Positions 22,333 through 33,338 are shown, counted from the stretch's first letter. The stretch is 64,000 bases of DNA from Saprolegnia diclina VS20 (GCF_000281045.1 NW_008246136.1:71448-135447); one strand, 5' to 3'. Made by a program: numbers and translations. Notes: generated by a model from the letters alone, not told the origin.

Positions 22333-24939
22333 ATGTTGCTCTGCGCTACGCTCGTCCTCGCCTCCGCCGCCGCGAGCCAAAGCCTCGCCATCGGCCGGAA
22401 CGCGCGGTCGTCGAATGCGACAAGTGTCGCCTACGCCGACGTCTTTACGGGCGTCGAGGACGCCAACGCGACGCACTCGCTCCACGTCATCACGCAGGTG
22501 CGCTGGCTGGTCAGCGAAGTACATGCCCACGCCTCTCATGTAGGTTCAATTGACCAATTTTGAGTTCAAGTACGACTCGATTCCGGGGCGCCGACAGCTC
22601 GGCGTGATTGGCTCGCCCTTGTTGCGCACCCTCTTGCCCGAGGGCATCCACGTGTACCCCGAGCGCCATGTGTACAGCCAAGTACATGCGTTATGAGCGC
22701 GTGGACTGTCTTGCTCACGCTTGTATAGGAAAAAGAGAAGATTGCGATTCAAAACTTCCACGCGGTCGACAAGGATGCGCTCTTCATGCACAACGTGGCC
22801 GCGACCCAAGTGTTGATTCGGCGCCAAGGCGACGCGACGGCCGAGGCCCAGCGGCTCCAGCGGCAGCTTGACGACGCCGCTGCCCGTACCGTACCTCCAA
22901 AGTAGCAAAGAACGAACCGACATGTAGGTCTCGAGACGCTCCAAGTGCATCTGGATCAAGAAGCGTCTGCGGTTTTGATTGAGCAGCGGAAAATCGCCGA
23001 GGCCACGCGCGATACCGCCCAGCTTGAGCTTGACACCGTGTCGGCCAAAGGTATCCAAGTCCGTTGGATAGGTCACTTGTACGATGTGGATACTAGCGGA
23101 CCAAGAGCGACAGACACTGACCGTCGCCCATGCGAACGCACTGGCCCTTGCCGAGCGGGAGAACGCGCTCGAGCTGGAGCGCATTCGCTTTGACGACACG
23201 CAGCGGCGCGACCAAAACAAGGAGCTCGTACGCAATATATATAGATTGATTCAAACTTGATACAAACGAAATCACGCAACTACTAGGTGGACATGCAAGA
23301 AGCATCCAGTGCTCGCATCGAGCTCAAGCGCCGGGAGACCGAAGCCATCTTGAAGGAGCGGCAGCTTGAAGCGGATAAGGAACGCATGTGGCTCGAGCGC
23401 AACACGACCTTGGAGAAGGCCGTCATTGACGTCGAGGGACGCATCAAGCAGCAGCGCATGAACCAAGACATTGAAATGGCCCAGCTCCATGCCCAGTAGA
23501 ACTTTTCCTGGCAACCAAGGTAGAAATGACACTCTTTTTTAGATTTGAAGCCGAGAAGGACAAGGTCATGACGGCGCTCCAAGCGACGTTTGATAATTTG
23601 GGCGCCGGCGCACTCGTCTTGCTCTCCGACACGGACAAACTGCTCAAGTTTATCGGTTCCTTTGTCGCGCTTGCGTTTGGCATCTACCTCACCCGCGAGT
23701 GCATTCGCATTGGTGGCCAGATCATCGAGCAACGGTAGGACTACGATTTTTGCATTTATTAGGTTGATGTATTCCTGCGGGATCTAGTCTCGGCAAACCG
23801 TCGCTGGTGCGAGAGACGTCGCGCCGTGGCGGCTTCATCGGCTGGGTGCGCAGCTTCTTTGCGGCGCCAATTGGCACAGAGCCGCTCTCGGACGTCGTGG
23901 TCCACGCGGCCCTTGAAACGCGCTTGTACGACTTGGCCAAGTCGACCAAAAACGCGGTTTGAGGCCCCTGAATCTTTCAACTTGATAGTAGATGCTAGAA
24001 AAAACATGGCGCCCCCTACCGCCATCTGCTGCTGTACGGCCCCCCAGGGACGGGGAAGACCATGGTCGCCAAGCGCCTCGCGATTTGCTCGGGCATGGAC
24101 TATGCCATCATGAGCGGTGGCGACGTCGTGCGTCTGCAAATATTGCTTGTCTTTGGAGCCTTCGTGTATTATTTTTGTAGGGCCCCCTCGGCAGTGATGC
24201 GGTCACGGAGCTCCACGCGCTTTTTCGGTGGGCCCAAGCCTCCCCACGGGGTCCGAGAGTCGATTTGGCCGACCCGATTCAACGTGTGTGTAGGTGTCTT
24301 GATCTTCATTGACGAGGCCGAAGCCTTCTTGGGCTGCCGAGCAACGCGCAAAACCCACATGAGCGAAGCCATGCGCAACGCGCTTAACGCATTGCTCTTC
24401 CACACGGTATTGGCGTTTTTGTAGGGCCCGGGTCAAAATTATGTATGGTAGGGGTCCCAAACCAAACACTTTATGCTGGTGATCGCGACCAACCGGCCCG
24501 AGGACCTCGACACGGCCATCACCGACCGCATTGATGATGCGCTGCACTTTGATTTGCCCGAAGCCAACGAGCGCGTCCGCCTCCTCCGCCTCTATTTCGC
24601 CGGTACGAAATCGTTGTCGGTCGCGGGGTTCGAAGCCTGTCGATTAGACTGCGTCGCGGCGCTTCCCGGCGGCGACAACCCCGAGTGCACGGCCATTCTC
24701 GACAAAGCTGGGCCGGCCACGCAAGGCATGAGCGGCCGCGAGATTAGCAAGATGATGCTCTATCTCCAAAACATGGCGTATGCCCAAGACGAGGTTGCAA
24801 CGCGATCCCTACCCCTACTCGATTAAATCCCATAAACTAGGTCGGGATCTCGCCCAAGCTTGTGCAGCGCGTTTTGACCGAGAAAATTGAAGAACACAAG
24901 CGCAAGGCGGACCTCAAGTCGTACAAGGACGAGTCGTAA
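22333..24939 (+). CDS. ATAD3: ATAD3-type AAA ATPase with N-terminal endosialidase-chaperone-like domain
   Basis: Thirteen exons sum to 2037 bases, 678 residues, in frame throughout. ATAD3 is a mitochondrial inner-membrane AAA protein that organises nucleoids and membrane contacts. From the N-terminus: a hydrophobic leader (MLLCATLVLASAAASQS); a block VQLTNFEFKYDSIPGRRQLG, VIGSPLLRTLLPEG, QNFHAVDKDALFMHNVAATQ that resembles the intramolecular chaperone domain of endosialidase/MYRF proteins; about 200 residues of coiled coil; a membrane segment (LKFIGSFVALAFGIYLTREC); the ATAD3 hallmark LGKPSLVRETSR; Walker A YGPPGTGKT; Walker B VLIFIDEAEAFL; then HFMLVIATNRPEDLDTAITD and RIDDALHFDLP. It ends KSYKDES. 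The leader plus chaperone-like block is unusual for the family. Introns are 42-60 bases, mostly GTAC...TAG. Confidence 0.92.
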
Positions 24940-25255
24940 TCCCGCACTCTTCATTCTCTCGACAAGTACAAAGAAATCTCGCGGTTAAAACCCAGTATTG
25001 TCCATCCGCCTAACACTCGACTGTATACATCCATGCCATGATCACCATAGTTCTATAAGATCTCTGAGCCGTGGACTGCTAAAGTGTGTTGGCATCGAAA
25101 ACGAGATGCATCCCAGAACAACAGACTGCTGTCCAGCGTACACCGTGGCGCAACTGGCGCCAGCAACTCGACCTATCCGACACCTAAAGTCTCAAAAGTC
25201 TCATAAGTCTCAAAATATAGAACGTCCTTCCCACATGGTTTTTTCAACAACGATG
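24940..25255. other. Intergenic between convergent genes
   Basis: Shared 3' region of the ATAD3 gene and the minus-strand KH gene. An imperfect tandem of AAGTCTCAAAAGTCTCATAAG type occurs near 25190-25215. Confidence 0.5.
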
Positions 25256-26575
25256 CTACGTCATGTTGATGGCGTCCACCAGCTGCAACCCGGCGCGCAA
25301 GACCGCCATGACGCGGTGCACAAACACATCTGCCTCGTCAAAGCCACCGTCGTCCAAGGCCGGGTCCGAAATCGCCAGGCTCCATACATGCGGCGCGCCG
25401 TTGTCGTCATTGGCGAGCACCGTGGCGCAGCGCCGCGTCAGCGTCGCCGACACGCGCAAGCCGCTCGTCGCATGGCACCGCGTCTCTTCCTTGTGGTACT
25501 GCACGCAGTCAATCGTGTACAGACTCTCCGCGGCCAGGGTAAAGTACCCGGACGCATCGCGCATGCCATACGCGGCTTCGAGCGCATCGCTCAGCGCCCG
25601 CATCCCACCGTCGGTGGCTAGCGCCCGTTGCTGGCGAAAGTCGAGGCGACAGCCCACCTGCTTTGCATCGAGTGCCACGAGCGATAGGAACCCGAGGCGG
25701 TCGAGCGTGTGGCCAAGCGTCGACGCATCGCCCGTCTCGCGTGTCCACTGCATCTTGTCGCCCGACACCAAGTGCACCACGTTGACCACAACGTAGCGCG
25801 AGGTCGTCGGCGGCGCGTACCCGTTCTCGTCGCACCAAGCTTGCGCGCTCTCCATGTGAACGTTCGAGAGGACGCTCGAGCAAAACTGGTGTCGCACCAT
25901 TGTTTGAAGCGTCTGCACCGCGCTGACCGAGAGCTTGTCGCTCGCATCCCATTGACGCTGCTGCATGAACGTCTTGCCGACCGAGAGCCGCAGCGAGGGC
26001 GTCGCGGAGGACGACGACCATGTCTCGACAAGCGCGGCGTGGGCCGAGGTCACATACATTGCGATCGCGTCTTCAGCGTAGCCGACCAGCGTCTGCTTAG
26101 TGTGCAAGCGCACGTGGATCGGCGGCGGCGGCGGCAGCGTGCCCGTGGCCGACAGCGTAAACGCCCGTAGCGCCCGCACCTCGTCGTACACGTCGACGAG
26201 TCGCTGCGTGGGCGCGGCGATCGGGACACGCGTAAACGTTGGGGCCTCGGCCGTGTCCGAGTCCCTTGAAGTACCGGACGACGGCAAGCCGAGCACGAAA
26301 AGGCTAAAGAGCGGCTTGTAGCCGGTCGCACGTGCGAGGCGAGCCACGCACTTGCTCACGAGCGCAGTGACCTCCGCCTTGGCCGCGTTTACATTGATGA
26401 ACGCGCCCTCGAGAAGGACGTGGTCAACACCGTCGATTGTCGTGACGCGGCATTTCGAGAGGCGGTGGACAGCGCGGAGCCGCTGCATGTGCACGCCTTT
26501 GGCGCCAATGACAAGCCCCGCCGTATTGGGCGGCAAGGCAACTCGCTCGAGCGTTGTCGTCGTCTTGCCCCGCAT
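25256..26575 (-). CDS. KH-domain RNA-binding protein
   Basis: Single-exon gene of 439 residues. Residues about 10-75 form one KH domain: ERVALPPNTAGLVIGAKGVH with the GxxG loop (GAKG), then MQRLRAVHRLSKCRVTTIDG and a helix ending VSKCVARLA. KH domains bind single-stranded RNA or DNA. The rest (about 360 residues) has no domain I recognise; it alternates helical and strand segments, with a proline run PPPPPP near residue 150. No signal peptide or membrane segment. The plus-strand frames over the same bases are shadows. The minus strand has the typical codon pattern of neighbouring genes (GC-ending codons). Confidence 0.8.
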   Translation of the reverse strand: MRGKTTTTLERVALPPNTAGLVIGAKGVHMQRLRAVHRLSKCRVTTIDGVDHVLLEGAFINVNAAKAEVTALVSKCVARLARATGYKPLFSLFVLGLPSSGTSRDSDTAEAPTFTRVPIAAPTQRLVDVYDEVRALRAFTLSATGTLPPPPPIHVRLHTKQTLVGYAEDAIAMYVTSAHAALVETWSSSSATPSLRLSVGKTFMQQRQWDASDKLSVSAVQTLQTMVRHQFCSSVLSNVHMESAQAWCDENGYAPPTTSRYVVVNVVHLVSGDKMQWTRETGDASTLGHTLDRLGFLSLVALDAKQVGCRLDFRQQRALATDGGMRALSDALEAAYGMRDASGYFTLAAESLYTIDCVQYHKEETRCHATSGLRVSATLTRRCATVLANDDNGAPHVWSLAISDPALDDGGFDEADVFVHRVMAVLRAGLQLVDAINMT

Positions 26576-27606
26576 GTTTGCGACTGTACGTGCGGGCGTT
26601 GTGTGGGGAATGGGGACAGGCCATCATCTCCAACGGCAACGAAAAATACATTTTTTGTGATTTTATCTGACCAAGTACGCACGTATAGCATAGCATTCCA
26701 GCGCTAAACGCTCCAGTCGAGCGCCGCCAGCTGGAGCCAAGAGACGTAAACTCGAGGGATTCGACTGTCAATGCATCAAGTCCGGTTGAATCAAGCTTTG
26801 ACTGCTGGTGACCTGTCCATGCGTACACCGTCGCTGTACTCAGCGTTGTAAGGGCTGATGGAATTTGCAGGTGGCAAAATCGCGATAGTATGCGCGCGTG
26901 AAAAGGGATGTTCGTATAACGAAGTCAAAAAGTCGCTATCAATGGCCATCGCCGGACTCGCCCGCATGACCGGGTTGTTCTAGCGACTTTGTTCCAGCCA
27001 ACTCGGCGGCGGAGTCAGCGACACCATTGTTGTAGTTGCGGTCCTTGCAACTGAGTTGATATTGCGGTCAGGAAGGCGTACCACGTGAGACACGCTTCTG
27101 ATCAAGTCACCTGCAGTCCACAGTAGTCGCTGGGCGCGGTATCAAGGTCGACGCCTTGGTTGCATGTGCACCGGTATGCCGACGACGATATAGTCGGATG
27201 ACGCCGGCAACCGTCCGCGAGCCGCCAACGCAATGGGAAGATCCGACACGAATTCATGGTATTTTATTCAGCGGAATCAGGCGGCGTCTTTGCCTCGGAG
27301 ATGCCTGCCTAGCGACCATCCAGTGCCATTGCTGTGGATACTAGAGTCCACTGCAAACTAGTAGGTATACCGTATCTGTGCGAGACGACTTGTGTGTCCT
27401 ACTCGTTAACGAAAGCGAGGGACGTCGAAATCGATGTAACTCACGTCAAGTGCCAACTGGGCCGAGTGATAGACCCAGTGGCAAGGTCGGGTCGTTTCAC
27501 TTAGAAAGGCAGCGTTACCTCGTCCGGTCCGTTCCTGGAACGCGGTCTCGGATTCTGGCATCTCCGACGAGTCGGCGCGTCCTGGCCTTATTCAGACTCT
27601 AGCTGC
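26576..27606. other. Intergenic, about 1 kb
   Basis: This is the divergent upstream region of the KH gene (minus) and the GPCR-PIPK gene (plus). Short frames only; no gene supported. Confidence 0.5.
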
Positions 27607-30222
27607 ATGGCCGACGAACGCGGGCCGGTCTGCCCTGGGAACGGCCTCCTCATGGCCGTCTCGGTCATGTCGCTCGCCGGCTGCGTCTACGTCATGGCCA
27701 CGTACCTCTACGTGCCTGCGCTGCGGCAGCACCCGGCCGGCATCATGTTTGGCATGAGCGTCTACGGCGCCTTCTATCAGTTCTTGTACCTTATCGAAGC
27801 GTCGGGCGGCGCGACCGAGTGCCACTCGACGCCGTTCGTCGTCGACCTCGCGCTCACGGGCCAGGAAACGTACATGCTCATCTTCGCGATCGACCTCCTC
27901 CTCGCGCTCAAGAACCCGTTCACGACCTCGAAAGGTCAAATGACCCACTACCACATCGCGGGCTGCCTCGGAAGGTGCGCTACTTGCTGCTATGCGATAC
28001 TGAGTTGGAGTGTAGCATCGTGTTTGCCCTTGTCTCGCGCATCGACTCGTACGACGCGCTCTTTGGCTTTTGCTGGATGGACACGACGTCGGCGCGCCTC
28101 GCGTGGCCGCTGAGCCAGCGCCGGGCCGCGCCCGCGGGCATTTTCTTTGCCTTGTACATCCTCGTTATCTACTCGATCTCGCTCTACGCGATTCTACGGA
28201 CGTGGAATACCCTCTTGAAAGGCCTCCCGGATACGTTCATGACGCGCAAACGGTATAAAATTGTTATGAAAGTGGTTAAAATTGTACAACATGTAGGATC
28301 CACCGCCATCTCAAGTACTATGTGGGCTGCTTTGTGTTTTACTGGACCGGCGTTCTCGTGACATATGCGGTCTACACGTTCATTCCGTACAGCTCCCAGT
28401 ACAAGTGCCAAGCGTGGCAGTTCCTCTCGTCCGTGCTCTTGTCCAAAGGCATGGTCAACTCGGTCATTTGGACGCGGACGTCGAACATTCTCAAGATCAT
28501 ATCGCAGCTGCGTGAATTTGGGTACGTGTCCAATGTTTTGCGTTTAGATTTTCTAGTTTTTTTAGTTTTCTTGGATTTCTCAGTTTTCTTGGATTTCTTA
28601 GTTTTCTTAGTTTTCTTAGTTTTCTTCGTTTTCTTAGTGTTGCAATATATATCTGATGGTGGACTAGGTACGTCGATCTGCCGCCGCACGACAACAGCAT
28701 CAACTGGGCGCTGCGGCTCGAAATCCTCACGTTCACGACGCGGGGCATCTGCGAATCGATCGCGCGCGCCGAGGTCCAAGCCATCGAAGGCATTGGCACC
28801 GACCGGCACATCAAGTACACGCAGATTGAAGAGATCGTCTTGCGGCAAGAGGAGTCCAACACAGTCATCTTTTACGACTACGCCCCGCACATCTTTCGGT
28901 ACCTGCGGAGCATTGCGCACGTCTCGAACGCGAGCTACCGCGACGCGTTGAAAGAGACGACCCAGGAGCGCGTGAGCGAAGGCAAGTCGGGTGCCTTCTT
29001 CTACTTTACTCAAGACCGCAAGTACCTCGTCAAGACCCTCACACACGAAGAGCTCAAGTTTCTCTTGTTGATTTTGCCCAAATACGTCACGTACGCTGCA
29101 TGTCTCACATATCTCGAAACTTTTTATAACGTTTTTAGGTTTATGGCCGCACACCCCGACACGTTTGTCACCAAGTTTGTCGGCTGCCACGCACTGACCA
29201 TGTATGGCAAGACCGTCTTCTTCATCGTCATGCAAAGCGTCTTTGACACGCCGCTCCAGATCCACGAGCGCTTTGATCTCAAGGTACATATGTTTATGTA
29301 GGGGTCGGGTTGCGAAAATTATTGGGTAGGGGTCGTGGGTCGGCCGGCTCGAAGGCCGCAAGACGCGCGGCACCACGGTCATCTGCAAGTACTGTGCCAA
29401 GGAGTATGTGATTGGCGGCACACACGACCAAATGTGCGACCTCAACGGCGGCAATGTCCGCCACGCGTACGACAATGTCGGGAAGGACCTCAACTGGAAC
29501 CACCACATGAAGCTGCCGCGGCACATTGCGCGACGCGTCGCCAAGCAGCTCCAAGTGGACTCGCATTTTCTGCAAGAAATCAACTGCATCGACTACAGCC
29601 TCCTCGTCGGCATCCACCACCGGTCGTTCCGTGTCGACGCGCCGCCGTCGGACGCGACGTCACCCGACGACCGGCCGTTCCACCAAGCCAATGCCGGTGG
29701 GATGAGCGTCGAAGAAGTCTACGGACCCGGTGTCTACTTTATGGGCCTCATCGACATTTTACAGCAGGTAGGTTTGGTGATTTTCCTGGTTTTCGATGCT
29801 CAAAAATTTCAAATTAGTGGAATTTGCGAAAGCGCGTCGAACACTTTGTGCGAGTCTACGTCCTCCAGCAAGACCGCCATGGCATCTCGGTCGTCAAGCC
29901 CGCCAGCTACATGGACCGGTTCCAGCGCCGCGTCGTCAAGGAACTTATCTTTGATGTACACGGCGAGAACGCCGAGCTCCACGACGCCCTCTCGACCGAG
30001 GACCACCGGCCGTCCTTTGCGTCGTCGTCGTCGTCCGTCAGCAGCCGACGACCCGTGTACCCGGCCAACGACACGTTTCTCTCGGTCGACCCCGTGACGC
30101 CCCGGTCGTCGATGAATTTGTTTGCGAGTCGCCCGCCAATGACCGACGAGCAGCCCACGACGGAGCTCAGCCCGCAGCCGCCGTATCAACCCATGATGAA
30201 CACGCCCCAGAGCCTCGTCTAG
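27607..30222 (+). CDS. GPCR-phosphatidylinositol-phosphate kinase fusion (GPCR-PIPK)
   Basis: Seven exons, about 745 residues. The N-terminal half has seven predicted membrane segments, including LMAVSVMSLAGCVYVMATYL, the conserved loop LRQHPAGIMFGMSVYG, YMLIFAIDLLLALKNPF and AGIFFALYILVIYSISLYA. The C-terminal half is a PIP kinase: GKSGAFFYFTQDRKYLVKTL (ATP lysine), HERFDLK then GSWVGR across an intron, INCIDYSLLVGIH, YFMGLIDILQ and SVVKPASYMDRF. PIP kinases make phosphatidylinositol bisphosphates at membranes. Fusions of a 7-TM receptor with a PIP kinase are known from Dictyostelium (RpkA) and from oomycetes, where they form a family. A Ser-rich tail follows. The third intron (about 28522-28669) is the longest and holds a TTTTCTTAG repeat. 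Confidence 0.93.
28545..28640 (+). repeat. Pyrimidine-rich TTTTCTTAG minisatellite inside an intron
   Basis: Repeats of the type AGTTTTCTTGGATTTCT and TTAGTTTTC run through the third intron of the GPCR-PIPK gene. Each unit contains a candidate acceptor (CTTAG). The true acceptor, judged from frame, is the later ACTAG at about 28669. Confidence 0.8.
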
Positions 30223-30273
30223 GAACTTCACTATGTAGCCCGTAGTATCTTGTAATATCGGAAGCGATCGAAG

Positions 30274-31048
30274 CTACTTCGAGGGCTTCTTGGCGCGACG
30301 CTGCCGGAGCTCTTCGGGCAGGTGCTTGGCCATGAGCTCCTTCATCTCGTCGTCGTAGTCGTCGTCGACAACGGGTCCCGCGACGTTGGGTCCGTGCTCG
30401 GGGAATTTTTCCTAAGGACAAGATATCCGTCGATGGTCATGAACGATGAGAAGGCGATACCTTGTAGCGGTTGAGCATCGCGTTGTGGAGGTCGACGAAC
30501 GAGACGTTTTCGTCTTCCTTGGGCTGGTACGTGAGCGGATTGAGCTCCTTGGGAAAAGCCCCCGGCGTCGGCTTGGACGCTGGCTTCTTGGGCGCCCTAC
30601 GGTAGCCACATCAGCAGCATGCACGAAGCGGAGTCGCACGTACGGACGCGCCTTTTCGTTCTTGGAGCCGTCGGCTAGCATGTTCATGTGATCCAAGCTC
30701 GAAATGGGCCACCGTACCTTTGAGCATGTTGTCCGTGTCGATCTCTTCGATGGGCTCGTCCTTGGCAGGCTCTTCGTCCTCGTCGCTCTCATCTTCGGCG
30801 TCGCTCATCTCTTGCATGAGGTCCGTCGACAGCACCGGTCGCTCCTACGCCCATGCATGGTCAGGCGTGGGAGGCTCGCAGGCATGCATGTACTGTACCG
30901 TGGGCGGCTTCTCCTCGAAGCGCTCAGCGCAGCGCACGGTGAAGAGGTAGATGAGGCCAAGCACGATGCAGTAGCCGATGAGGTGGCCATAGAACTCGAG
31001 GATCGGCGGCAGCGCTTCCCGCAGCGGCAGCGGTTCGACCGACTCCAT
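30274..31048 (-). CDS. Small acidic single-pass membrane protein, unknown function
   Basis: Five-exon gene of about 170 residues. The start MESVEPLPLREALPPILEFY (31048) leads into one membrane helix, YGHLIGYCIVLGLIYLFTV, then a short basic/acidic linker. Exon 2 is strongly acidic (MSDAEDESDEDEEPAKDEP). The C-terminal part has ELNPLTYQPKEDENVSFVDL, HNAMLNRYK, and a closing helix DDDYDDEMKELMAKHLPEEL that ends in RQRRAKKPSK. There is no signal peptide before the helix, so topology is uncertain. The stop is 30274-30276. Introns are 35-55 bases with TAG acceptors. I do not recognise a family; an endoplasmic-reticulum adaptor would fit the shape but that is a guess. Confidence 0.65.
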
Positions 31049-31246
31049 GCTGGCAAGCGACAAGATGACGTCATTGGCGAGAGGCCTGGTTTGAACGTCC
31101 TAATTAGGCAATTATGCGAAGTAAATAGTGTGTATCCAGGACGTGATTATCTAAATAGAGTGATTTCCATCCTGTTTTAGTGTGGATATGGCACGTGCAA
31201 CGTGTCAGTGCAAAAGTTGTGCGAGAGTATGGCAAATTGCTGTGCG

Positions 31247-31291
31247 TTGTACATATATTGACATTGTACATATATTGACATTGTACATATG
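31247..31291. repeat. 17-bp tandem repeat (TTGTACATATATTGACA)
   Basis: Two full copies (31247-31263, 31264-31280) and a partial third (to about 31291) lie downstream of the stop of the glycine/tyrosine-repeat gene. Confidence 0.85.
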
Positions 31292-31326
31292 GTCTTCTAT
31301 AGTCCAGTGACTGATATGACACCAAC

Positions 31327-31851
31327 TTACAAACGATAGCCACCATAGCCGTTGCCACGTCCGTAGCCGCTGGCACCGTAGCCCAGCCCTGTGCGTTGAC
31401 CGTGACCGCCGGCTTGGGCACCGCTGTTCCAGAGACCGTACGCCGGCTTACCATAGTCAGCGCCTTGGTTACCGTAGCCGGCGCCTTGGTTACCGTAGCC
31501 AGCGCCTTGCTTACCATAGCCGGCGCCTTGGTTACCGTAACCGGCGCCTTGCTTGCCGTAGCTAGCTCCTTGGTTACCGTAGCCAGAGTTGACGCGCAGG
31601 GCACCATAGCCAGAAGTGGGACCGCCGTTGCGGGTGCCGCGGCTGTTGTTATCGTTGCCTTGGTCACGGAAGTCGGTTGATGAGCGAGCGCCCGTTCCGA
31701 CCAGAGCATCTTGGTTGCCTTCTTGGCTGCCGGCACCGGACCCAGCTGGGGTTGGCGCAAGGATGAGGGCACTCACCACCGGAGCATCCGTGGCATCCTG
31801 GCCCGCCACGAAGGCGGCGGCGATCAAGAGAAAACGAGCAATGGTCATCAT
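31327..31851 (-). CDS. Secreted glycine/tyrosine-repeat protein
   Basis: Single-exon gene of 174 residues starting at 31851 (MMTIARFLLIAAAFVAGQDA, a signal peptide). The mature protein has a Ser/Thr/Asn-rich N-terminal part, then about seven near-perfect heptads of the type GYGNQGA / GYGKQGA (DNA about 31440-31590, 21-base unit), and a Gly/Tyr-rich tail ending GRGNGYGGYRL. No cysteines and no membrane anchor are visible. The N and K at position 4 of the heptad largely alternate. Such low-complexity Gly-Tyr proteins are typically extracellular matrix, wall or adhesive proteins (inference). The long complementary frame on the plus strand is a shadow of the repeat. Confidence 0.8.
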   Translation of the reverse strand: MMTIARFLLIAAAFVAGQDATDAPVVSALILAPTPAGSGAGSQEGNQDALVGTGARSSTDFRDQGNDNNSRGTRNGGPTSGYGALRVNSGYGNQGASYGKQGAGYGNQGAGYGKQGAGYGNQGAGYGNQGADYGKPAYGLWNSGAQAGGHGQRTGLGYGASGYGRGNGYGGYRL

Positions 31852-32010
31852 GATGGTGCTGGTGTTGTTGGAGGCAAATCGCAAAGTGAGTGTTACGAGC
31901 CATGCACTTGCATGGCCTTGATGGACATCCAAAACGGTCTTTGGAATGCACTGTCTCGACAACACTCATGTCCATTTTATTGCTTAACGGTTGCTACATC
32001 TTTCGCTTGC

Positions 32011-32967
32011 TTACAGAGAAAGGGCCACATAGTCTCCCGGCGTCACGACGGGTTGGCGTTGGTACATAGCCACGGCAATGCCAACGACGACGGCGCCGAC
32101 GACACCCACGACGAGCAATGGCGGTGGTGAGTGCACCAGAAGCATATTGCCAGACTCATTGCTGGCCTTGGCAACCTCGTCAACTGCCGTGTCAACGGTG
32201 CTGTCTTCCATGAAGCTCGATACGGGGCAGGTTCCCGTTCGGCCATTGCAAAACACAGCGCGGGTGTAGCCCTGCGCGGGCTTGCAGAGCTTGCCGCGCT
32301 CAAAGCGGTCGACGCAATGACCGTCGCCGTCGCAGGTATCGGGTGCATCGCACACATGGCCTTGGCTCTCGCCCTTGCACGGCGTACCGGCGCGCGCCTT
32401 CCGTGGTGCCGAGCAGGTTCGTTTTGTGCCGCAGCACGTACCAGGCGTCATGCATGGGTCGGCATCAACGTCGTCGTTGCAGAGGGCGCCGGCCGGCTGA
32501 AGCTGGTCGACGCAGCAGCCGTTGCCGTCACAGTAATCTTGGCCGTCGCAAGGCGCTCCATTGGAGATGCCTGTGCAAGGGGCGCCAAAGTCGGCGAGGC
32601 GATCGTTAGGGCACGCTCCCGAGTGCCCCGTGCACAGTTCGGGCACGTCACAGTCGCTGCGAGGCCAGCGGCAGACATGCATGGGCGGGAAGAAGCCGTC
32701 GACGCACTCGCCATCAGCGTCGCACGCGTCGTTGGCGTCGTCGTCACAGACGCCACCGTTGGAGCAGCTCTGGGACGGACAGAGAGTACCTCGCGGGTGT
32801 TGCCGGTACTGGCAATGCCCCGTCGTCGAGCATGCGACGAGGTCGTGGCAGGGCACTCGAGGACAGTTGTCTAGCGTCTCGCACGTTGGCATGCGATCAT
32901 AGCGGCGACCAAGAACGACCGCCGTCGCGGCTGCCATCGCCCACATTACGCGCCAGGGTCCAAGCAT
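32011..32967 (-). CDS. Disintegrin-like Cys-rich membrane-anchored protein (copy 1)
   Basis: Single-exon gene of 318 residues starting at 32967 (MLGPWRVMWAMAAATAVVLG, signal peptide). The ectodomain is made of short disintegrin-like cysteine modules: CETLDNCPRVPCHDLVAC at the N-terminus, CPSQSCSNGGVCDDDANDAC, CDVPELCTGHSGACPNDRL and CDAPDTCDGDGHCVDRFERG. Near the C-terminus a single membrane helix (LLVVGVVGAVVVGIAVAMYQ) precedes a short cytoplasmic tail ending GDYVALSL. No protease domain is present, so this is not an ADAM. It is the first of three same-strand neighbours with the same plan. Surface binding or adhesion is an inference from the module type. Confidence 0.85.
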   Translation of the reverse strand: MLGPWRVMWAMAAATAVVLGRRYDRMPTCETLDNCPRVPCHDLVACSTTGHCQYRQHPRGTLCPSQSCSNGGVCDDDANDACDADGECVDGFFPPMHVCRWPRSDCDVPELCTGHSGACPNDRLADFGAPCTGISNGAPCDGQDYCDGNGCCVDQLQPAGALCNDDVDADPCMTPGTCCGTKRTCSAPRKARAGTPCKGESQGHVCDAPDTCDGDGHCVDRFERGKLCKPAQGYTRAVFCNGRTGTCPVSSFMEDSTVDTAVDEVAKASNESGNMLLVHSPPPLLVVGVVGAVVVGIAVAMYQRQPVVTPGDYVALSL

Positions 32968-33338
32968 CACGAATGAAACCGAGTGCGGGGTCGCGACGGT
33001 TCAGGATTCGTGCTAGCCAATCAGAGCACCCGATCTTCAGAGTGCGCCTTTTCGCGTCCAAAGACGGTGATTTGTCCGACACAAAGACGGAGATTTGTCG
33101 CGTTCAACTGGATAAAGTACTGCAAGATTGCGAGGCAGTATTTCAGCAGGAGACTTGCGTGCCGCATTCGATCCCCTTCCAGCAACTGGTCGGTGGACAC
33201 GGCGAATCTCAAAGGCCATTAGGAAAATTCCCTTTTGTAATCTCCACACGTCAAATGGAAATACAAGATTTGATTTGATTGCGAAAATACACGATACGAT
33301 GTCGTGCCAGTTCAGGATCCGAGTCGGCCTCTTTTTTC
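32968..33338. other. Spacer between Cys-rich genes
   Basis: Lies between copy 1 and the stop of copy 2. It contains a tandem-like pair (AAAGACGGTGATTTGTC / AAAGACGGAGATTTGTC at about 33060-33098). Confidence 0.55.
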
